NCBI RefSeq assembly: GCF_014673495.1
Contig: NZ_CP051006.1
Coordinates: 5,518,001 to 5,582,000, forward strand
Origin: Streptomyces griseofuscus
GTDB lineage: Bacteria > Actinomycetota > Actinomycetes > Streptomycetales > Streptomycetaceae
Direction of reading: 5' to 3'
Length of the DNA: 64,000 nucleotides
Shown: positions 57,560-64,000 of the stretch, piece after piece
Layout: every line of letters begins with the position of its first letter
Numbering within the stretch: position 1 is the first letter of the stretch
Translations under genes and position numbers: made by a program
Notes under the pieces: generated by a model
Database searches by the model: none
What the model was told of the DNA's origin: nothing
What the model saw: the letters and a program-made list of their open reading frames with translations, nothing else

Positions 57560-59812
57560 GTGGCCGCCGTCACTGACCAGGAGCACATGGACCACGCAGA
57601 CCGCGTCGAGCCCAGGGACCATATGAGCCCCACCGATCCCACCAATCCCATCCACCCCACCAATCCCATCCGACCCGTCATTCCCGTGGGGTCCATGGGC
57701 CCCGGCAACCCCATCGATCGCATCGCGGGGCCGAGGGTCGTCGACATCGGGAAGCAGGGGGAGGGCGCCCGAGGGGACCAGGCGGGAGCGGGGGACGGCG
57801 GCGCGGACGGAGACGGTACGACGGCCACCGCCGCGCCCGCCGCGGAGGACCGGGGCGAGGGAGGTACGCCGATGCCGGACGCGGACGGGGTCGTGGAGGA
57901 CGAGGCACGGAAGGGCGGCGGGGACGGGGAGAAAGCGGCCCCGGGCGTGCGGGGAGAGGCAAGCGGCCCCGGTGCGCCGGAAAGTGCGCCCGGCGGCTCC
58001 CATCGCGCCGCCGCGCGCGCCCCTCGTACCCCAGGCACCGACAGCGCCCCGGCCGCCCCCGCCAGATCGCCGGAGCCTTCCGGCAGCCCGGCCCCCTCCG
58101 GTTCCTGGGACGACGGGCTCATCGCCCGCCGTATCACCGACGCCTCGGCCGCCGCCGCGCTCGCCGCCCCCCTGGAGCCGGTCCCGGCCCGTCGCGCGGC
58201 CGCCCGTACCGTCGTACCGCTCGCCTACGAAGGCCCGCTCCGCTCCCGCCTCGACGCCCTGCGGGAGCTCGTCGGGCTCTCCCGGGCGCGGCTGGACAGC
58301 CAGACCCTCGCCGAGGCGGGCCGGGTGCTGGACGAGGCGGCGGACCGGCGCAAGCTGTCCGGGCGGCACACGGTCGTCGCGATCGCGGGTGCCACCGGCA
58401 GCGGCAAGTCGCAGCTGTTCAACTCCCTCGCAGGGGTGGCCATCTCGGAGACCGGGGTACGACGCCCGACCACCTCCTCGCCGATCGCGTGCAGCTGGAG
58501 CGACGGCGCCGCGGGACTCATCGACCGGCTCGGCATCCCGGGCCGGCTGCGCCGCCGTCCGCTGAACAACCCCGAATCGGAGGAGCAGTTGCGCGGGCTG
58601 GTCCTGATCGACCTGCCCGACCACGACTCCGCGGCCGTGCAGCACCGGGAGCAGGTCGACCGGATCCTGAAGCTGGTGGACGCGGTGATCTGGGTGGTCG
58701 ATCCGGAGAAGTACGCCGACGCCGTGCTGCACGAGCGCTATCTGCGGCCCATGGCCGGGCACGCCGAGGTCATGTTCGTCGTGCTCAACCAGGTCGACCG
58801 GCTGCCCGGCGAGGCCGCCGACCAGGTCCTGGACGATCTGCGGCGGCTGCTGGACGAGGACGGTGTGGCGCTCGGGGAGCACGGGGAGCCCGGCGCCATC
58901 GTGCTCGCGCTGTCCGCGCTCACCGGCGAGGGCGTCGGTGAACTGCGCGAGTCGCTCGGCGAGTTCGTGGCCGAGCGGGGCGCGGCGGCCCGCCGGGTCG
59001 CCGCCGATGTGGACGCCGCCGCGGCCGGGCTGCGGCCCGTCTACGCCGCCGGGCGCTGGGCCGGCCTCAGCGAGGAGGCGCGCGAGGATTTCGCCGCGCG
59101 GCTCGCCGACGCGGTGGGCGCCACCGCGGCGGGCGAGGCCGCCGAACGCGCCTGGCTGCGCAACGCCAACCGGGCCTGCGGCACGCCCTGGCTACGGCTG
59201 TGGCGCTGGTACCAGAAGCGCGGTACGGCGGCGACCGGCCGCCATCAGACGGGCGCCCAGGCCGACGAGGAGGCGACGGCACGCCAGCGCGTGGAACAGG
59301 CGGTCCGTACGGTGGCCGACCGGGCCTCGGCCGGGCTGCCGGTGCCCTGGGCGCAGGCGGTGCGCGAGGCGGCCGTACGCGGTGCGCAGGGGCTGCCGGA
59401 GGCGCTGGACGAGCTGGCGGAGCGGGCCGGGGGCCCCTCCGGGCGGCCGCCGCGTCCCGGCTGGTGGCCGGTGGCGGTGCTGGTCCAGGCGGCGATGACG
59501 CTGCTCCAGATCGCGGGCGGGCTGTGGCTGGTCGGGCAGATCGCCGGGGTGATGGCGCCCAATCTGGGGGTTCCGGTGCTGTTGATGGTGTGCGGGATCG
59601 TCGGCGGGCCGCTGGTGGAGTGGGGCTGCCGGATGGCCGCGCGAGGGCCCGCGAGGCGGTACGGCCAGGACGCGGAACGGCGATTGCGCGAGTCGGCCGC
59701 GAGCTGTGGACGGGCGCGGGTGCTGGATCCGGTGGCGTCGGAGCTGCTGCGGTACGGAGAGGTGCGGGAGCAGTACGGGAGGGTGGTGCGGGCGGAGGCC
59801 GGGGTGGGGTGA
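57560..59812 (+). CDS. YfjP-family GTPase with long disordered N-terminus and membrane helices
   Basis: 750 aa, GTG 57560 with AAGGAG upstream, 3 nt after the first GTPase. Residues 1-185 are low complexity (PTDPTNPIHPTNPIRP repeats, then Gly/Asp/Glu/Pro-rich). GTPase domain: P-loop GATGSGKS at 277-284, SETGVRRPTTSSPIACSW, LIDLPDHDS, VLNQVDRLPGEAADQ (the NQVD form of NKxD). About 635-690 are two helices (WWPVAVLVQAAMTLLQIAGGLWLVG, VPVLLMVCGIVGGPLVEWG). It probably acts at the membrane with its partner. Function unknown. Confidence 0.88.
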   Translation: MAAVTDQEHMDHADRVEPRDHMSPTDPTNPIHPTNPIRPVIPVGSMGPGNPIDRIAGPRVVDIGKQGEGARGDQAGAGDGGADGDGTTATAAPAAEDRGEGGTPMPDADGVVEDEARKGGGDGEKAAPGVRGEASGPGAPESAPGGSHRAAARAPRTPGTDSAPAAPARSPEPSGSPAPSGSWDDGLIARRITDASAAAALAAPLEPVPARRAAARTVVPLAYEGPLRSRLDALRELVGLSRARLDSQTLAEAGRVLDEAADRRKLSGRHTVVAIAGATGSGKSQLFNSLAGVAISETGVRRPTTSSPIACSWSDGAAGLIDRLGIPGRLRRRPLNNPESEEQLRGLVLIDLPDHDSAAVQHREQVDRILKLVDAVIWVVDPEKYADAVLHERYLRPMAGHAEVMFVVLNQVDRLPGEAADQVLDDLRRLLDEDGVALGEHGEPGAIVLALSALTGEGVGELRESLGEFVAERGAAARRVAADVDAAAAGLRPVYAAGRWAGLSEEAREDFAARLADAVGATAAGEAAERAWLRNANRACGTPWLRLWRWYQKRGTAATGRHQTGAQADEEATARQRVEQAVRTVADRASAGLPVPWAQAVREAAVRGAQGLPEALDELAERAGGPSGRPPRPGWWPVAVLVQAAMTLLQIAGGLWLVGQIAGVMAPNLGVPVLLMVCGIVGGPLVEWGCRMAARGPARRYGQDAERRLRESAASCGRARVLDPVASELLRYGEVREQYGRVVRAEAGVG

Positions 59813-60031
59813 GCTCGGGGCCGTACGGTCCGCCGGCGGTGGTGTGCCGGTGGTGGTCACTCGTGCGGGTGGCGGAGTTTTCCACAGGTGCGGGGGCCGT
59901 CCACAGGGCTCAGCGGGCTCGGCCCGGCGGAGGCAGTCTGAGGTCGTGGCAGACGCCACCGTACGGGACGGGCCCGTACGTACGTCCGCCCGCCCGGCCG
60001 AGTGCGCCGGGCGGGGGAGGGGAGCGCGAAG

Positions 60032-60508
60032 ATGCACGAGACCGTGGTCTGTGTGGTGGGCAATGTGGCGACCGCGCCGGTGTACCGAGAGCTGGCGGCG
60101 GGGCCGTCGCTGCGGTTCCGGCTCGCGGCGACCGCGCGTTACTGGGACCGGGAGAAGAGCACCTGGACGGACGGGCACACCAACTTCTTCACGGTGTGGG
60201 CCAACCGCCAGCTCGCCGCCAACGCGATGGCGTCGGTGGAGGTGGGGCAGCCGCTGGTCGTGCAGGGCTGGCTGAAGGTGCGCACCGACGGGCGCGACGG
60301 GCAGCAGCAGTGGGCGTCGGCGGACATCGACGCCACCGCGATCGGCCATGACCTCTCGCGGGGTACGGCGGTCTTCCGTCGCGCGGGCAAACCGGAACCC
60401 CCTGCCGGGGCCGCCCGGCCCGAGCCCGACTGGGCGACTCCGAGCCCGCCGGACACAGGTGAGGACACCGCCGCCCAACAGGCCTCGGAACCAGCCACAG
60501 TGACGTGA
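60032..60508 (+). CDS. ssbB: Single-stranded DNA-binding protein (SsbB type)
   Basis: 158 aa from ATG 60032 (GGGGAGGGGAGCG upstream). OB fold: ETVVCVVGNVATAPVYRELAAGPSLRFRLAATARYWDREKSTW, NFFTVWANRQLAANAMASVEVGQPLVVQGWLKVR. Then a Pro-rich tail without the acidic DDDIPF-type end of SsbA. Streptomyces carry a second SSB (SsbB) needed for chromosome segregation in sporulation; lack of the acidic tip fits that paralogue. Confidence 0.92.
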   Translation: MHETVVCVVGNVATAPVYRELAAGPSLRFRLAATARYWDREKSTWTDGHTNFFTVWANRQLAANAMASVEVGQPLVVQGWLKVRTDGRDGQQQWASADIDATAIGHDLSRGTAVFRRAGKPEPPAGAARPEPDWATPSPPDTGEDTAAQQASEPATVT

Positions 60509-60526
60509 AGTCAGCTGTTCGCCCGG

Positions 60527-60546
60527 GTGGATTTATCGATATCCAC
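60527..60546. promoter_or_regulatory. Imperfect palindrome between ssbB and surface-protein gene
   Basis: GTGGATTTATCGATATCCAC, with 6-bp perfect arms (GTGGAT / ATCCAC) and AT-rich centre. Could be an operator or part of a terminator for ssbB. Confidence 0.4.
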
Positions 60547-60723
60547 TGTTCAAGGGCGGTCCGGCGATAACGATTCCGGATCGGAAACGCCATCGGATCA
60601 TCCGACCGGCCAGAGAGGCACAGCCCGAGTCCATAGGATGCCGGGCGTGCCCCTCGGGGCCGCCGATTCTGCTGGTGGGACCCGTCCCCCACGTCCAACG
60701 GGTCCTGCTCGAAGGGGAATTCT

Positions 60724-62124
60724 GTGCTTGCTGCGCTCTCTGGTTTCCGCCGGTCCACCACCGTGGCCCGCCTGGCCGCCACCGCCACGGTGTCCGGGCT
60801 CGTGGCGGCCGGCGTGCTGTCCGGCGCGGGTACGGCCGCGGCCGATGTGGCCCCGCAGACCGAGGGCGGGGCGAGCGCCGCCCTGGACGGCCTGAAGATC
60901 TTCGGCGAGGCCGTGGTCCATGAGGCCGGCGGCGACCAGCGGGTGTCGGCGGGCCTGTTCGAGATGTCCGTGGACGGCGGCGGCACCCTACAGACGTACG
61001 GCGTCGATCTGCACAGCCCGGTCCAGCGCGACGCCCGCTACCAGGAGACGTCCTGGAGCGGTACCTCGCTGGGCACCAACCGGGATGCGGGCAAGATCGA
61101 CTGGATCGTGCAGCACTCCTACCCCCAGGTCAACGACCTCGCCGCGCTCGCCCACCGGGCCGGCGTGGGAAGCCTCACCGAGCAGGACGCGGCGACCGGC
61201 ACCCAGGTGGCCATCTGGCGGTACTCGGACCACGCCAAGGTCGACGCGGTGGCCCCGGGCGCCGAGAAGCTGGCCGACTACCTCCAGCGCAGCGCCCGCG
61301 CCGGCGGCGAGCCGGGAGCCTCGCTGACCCTGGACCCGGCCGCGGTCTCCGGCCGCCCCGGGAGCGTGGTCGGACCGGTGACCGTGCACACCAACGCGGG
61401 CGCGGTCGCGGTGATACCGCCCGCGGACGCGGCGACCAGCGGGGTGCGGATCACCGACAAGACCGGCAAGGCCATCACCACGGCGAAGAACGGCAGCCGG
61501 ATCTACTTCGACATCCCCGCGGACGCGGCGGACGGCTCCGCCCAGCTGAGCGTGCAGGCGTCGACGACGGTCCCGGTGGGGCGCGCCCTCGCCTCCGACA
61601 GCCGCGGCCAGACCCAGATCCTGGCCGGCTCCAGCGAGTCCGCGGTCTCCGCGAGCGCGACGGCCGACTGGGCCGCGCAGGGCGCGATACCGGCGGTGTC
61701 GGCGCGCAAGGACTGCGCCAGGGGCACGGTGGACATCACGGCCGTCGACAAGGGCGACCAGCCCTTCACCTTCAGCCTGATGGGCACCGAGCACACCGTC
61801 CCGGCCGGCGCCACGCGCACCGTCCCGGTCTCCCTCCAGGAGGACCAGGGCTACGACTTCACGATCACCGGCCCGAACGGCTTCACCCGCCGCTTCACCG
61901 GCGTCCTGGACTGCAAGATCCAGGGCACGATCGTCTCCAAGGCCGCAGCCCAGACCGTCGGCGAACCGACCCCGCTCACCACCCCCACCCCGGACGACGC
62001 CGACCTCGCCGCGACCGGCGGCTCGGCCGTCACCCCTGTGATCGCCGGCGCCGCGATAGGCCTGGTCGTCATCGGCGGCGCGGTCCTGGTCCTGCTGCGC
62101 AAGCGGGAACAGCCGGGCGAGTGA
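60724..62124 (+). CDS. Thioester-domain (TQXA) surface protein with LAxTG anchor, thioester Cys missing
   Basis: 466 aa from GTG 60724 (GAAGGGG upstream). Signal to about residue 40. Thioester domain ~50-185: usual Streptomyces form has a Cys in the YCIDL/F strand; here it is TYGVDLHSP with Gly 93 (codon GGC at 61000-61002). The partner Gln 161 in TQVAIWRYSD is kept. Then a beta-sandwich domain (PVTVHTNAGAVAVIPP, QTQILAGSS, CARGTVDITAVDKGDQPFTFSLMG) and sortase signal LAATGG, helix, KREQPGE. A Cys-Gln thioester cannot form, so covalent adhesion is lost. A one-base T to G change is enough to explain it. Confidence 0.9.
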   Translation: MLAALSGFRRSTTVARLAATATVSGLVAAGVLSGAGTAAADVAPQTEGGASAALDGLKIFGEAVVHEAGGDQRVSAGLFEMSVDGGGTLQTYGVDLHSPVQRDARYQETSWSGTSLGTNRDAGKIDWIVQHSYPQVNDLAALAHRAGVGSLTEQDAATGTQVAIWRYSDHAKVDAVAPGAEKLADYLQRSARAGGEPGASLTLDPAAVSGRPGSVVGPVTVHTNAGAVAVIPPADAATSGVRITDKTGKAITTAKNGSRIYFDIPADAADGSAQLSVQASTTVPVGRALASDSRGQTQILAGSSESAVSASATADWAAQGAIPAVSARKDCARGTVDITAVDKGDQPFTFSLMGTEHTVPAGATRTVPVSLQEDQGYDFTITGPNGFTRRFTGVLDCKIQGTIVSKAAAQTVGEPTPLTTPTPDDADLAATGGSAVTPVIAGAAIGLVVIGGAVLVLLRKREQPGE

Positions 62125-62145
62125 CCTCGCCGATGGGCGGACGGA

Positions 62146-62526
62146 TCAGCGGTCCGCCCACCGGGCGCCTCGCGCCACGTGCCTGACGAGCGTGGACACG
62201 AGGGCGGTGGCGAACAGGCTCCCGTGCAGGACCAGGGCCACCCCGATCACGAAGAGCCCGGTGGAGTCGTCGGACCAGTCGCACCAGGCGGCGACGGTCA
62301 TCCCGGCCGTCGTCCCGGCCACCGCTGCCACGGCATGCCGCCGGAACGCCGCCCAGCAGACCACCACCAGCAGACTCAGCACCAGCCCGGCCACCTGCCA
62401 CACCTCGTACGGCCCGCTCTCCGTACCCCCCAGCCAACCGGCCCACAGCCCCGCCGCGACGACCCCCATCCCGAGCATCCACACCGACTGCCCGGCCGAC
62501 TTCTTCCACCACACTCCTCGACGCAT
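62146..62526 (-). CDS. Small membrane protein
   Basis: 126 aa, four predicted helices (VWMLGMGVVAAGLWAGWLGG, VAGLVLSLLVVVCWAAF, VAAVAGTTAGMTVAAWC, GLFVIGVALVLHGSLFATALVSTLV). Basic start MRRGVWWKK. No family recognised. Convergent with the surface protein. Confidence 0.65.
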   Translation of the reverse strand: MRRGVWWKKSAGQSVWMLGMGVVAAGLWAGWLGGTESGPYEVWQVAGLVLSLLVVVCWAAFRRHAVAAVAGTTAGMTVAAWCDWSDDSTGLFVIGVALVLHGSLFATALVSTLVRHVARGARWADR

Positions 62527-62636
62527 ACCCGAAGCGTCACCCCCAGCCCCCGCCCACGCGCAGCGCGCGCGTACTCACCGCGCCCCCGTACTCCTACTCA
62601 CCCGCCCCTTCCATGAAGTCCCGGGGGCAATCGGCC

Positions 62637-62894
62637 CTACGAACGCGTGGCGAACTTCCCGCGCGCGACCATGAGGGCAATCCATCCGGACGCCATCACG
62701 AGCGCGGCCACCACGGTCAACCGAGCACTGAACTGGACACCGAAAACTGCCAAGGAGACCCCCAGCATCACCATGGCGGCGGCGGCCGACTCGGCCCGAA
62801 GCCGGGGAGCGGAATGCCCGTTCGCCGACGGCTTGATGGGCTGACGGCTGAGAAGCCCCAGGTCAGCGCCCCGGACCGTAACGAGTTTCCGCAC
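62637..62894 (-). CDS. Possible small membrane protein
   Basis: 85 aa from GTG 62894; no good ribosome-binding site, and a GTG at 62933 would extend it. Two helices (AMVMLGVSLAVFGVQFSA, LTVVAALVMASGWIALMVA) after a charged head and a basic end RGKFATRS. Coding is plausible from hydrophobic pattern only. Divergent from ettA. Confidence 0.4.
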   Translation of the reverse strand: MRKLVTVRGADLGLLSRQPIKPSANGHSAPRLRAESAAAAMVMLGVSLAVFGVQFSARLTVVAALVMASGWIALMVARGKFATRS

Positions 62895-62964
62895 AGGGGT
62901 GGCCGTACGGCAAGATGGGGTGTATCTGCCCACTGCCAGATTTCAAGCTGCCGGACGGTTTCTC

Positions 62965-64000
<1,036 letters not shown>

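Overview
The window is actinobacterial chromosome, almost certainly Streptomyces. Support: very high GC with GC-rich third positions, frequent GTG/TTG starts, many 4-nt ATGA/GTGA gene overlaps, and genus-typical families (chaplins, rodlins, tyrosinase pair melC1/melC2, DUF397 with XRE-DUF5753 regulator, DUF5949, class-E-sortase-type LAxTG surface protein). The order citrate synthase / copper ATPase / rodlins and chaplins / melC / ssb is one I recall from the S. coelicolor SCO26xx-SCO27xx region; this is recollection and no alignment was run.

Layout. 1-6489: a cut sugar-phosphate isomerase, a Tat-exported phosphoesterase, then a LacI regulator divergent from a Gfo/Idh/MocA - DUF993 - sugar-isomerase operon, with a LacI-type palindrome between them. 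6558-13191: SDR, lipase-like hydrolase, an XRE/DUF397 cassette with divergent small genes and a lipoprotein, and a YCII(DGPF)-ECF42 sigma pair beside a membrane protein. 13274-19300: ribose operon rbsR-rbsA-rbsCB-rbsK-rbsD on the minus strand, with permease and binding protein fused in one chain and two identical operators upstream of rbsR. 19443-22211: quinone-type oxidoreductase and Old Yellow Enzyme divergent from marR, with two related boxes between. 22243-30486: Rpn-like nuclease gene with a truncated paralogue, recD2, citrate synthase, a gene-free structured stretch that may encode a small RNA, and a copper ATPase/chaperone pair under a CsoR-type operator.

30476-41228: PrsW-like protease, zinc alcohol dehydrogenase, small HTH protein, then a myo-inositol catabolic operon (iolC, Cgl0159-like aldolase-fold gene, iolB, iolD, iolA) ending in a textbook intrinsic terminator, followed by an APC permease with a long leader. 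41400-44899: an unusual protein in which a secreted S15-type alpha/beta hydrolase is joined through a membrane helix to an ABC ATPase, followed by its permease.

44969-53337 is an aerial-hypha surface island: three rodlins, four chaplins (one a cell-wall-anchored form with a single chaplin domain), three small secreted proteins, DUF5949, and melC1/melC2. 53477-64000: hydroxyacid dehydrogenase, a decayed gene, GNAT, tRNA-Arg(UCU) with a UUCG-loop terminator, two dynamin/YfjP-type GTPases, ssbB, a thioester-domain surface protein that lacks the thioester cysteine, two membrane proteins, and the start of ettA.

There is no CRISPR array, insertion sequence, prophage or plasmid origin. Most of the window looks like core Streptomyces chromosome; the novelty lies in gene fusions, altered active sites, duplicated surface genes and non-coding structure.
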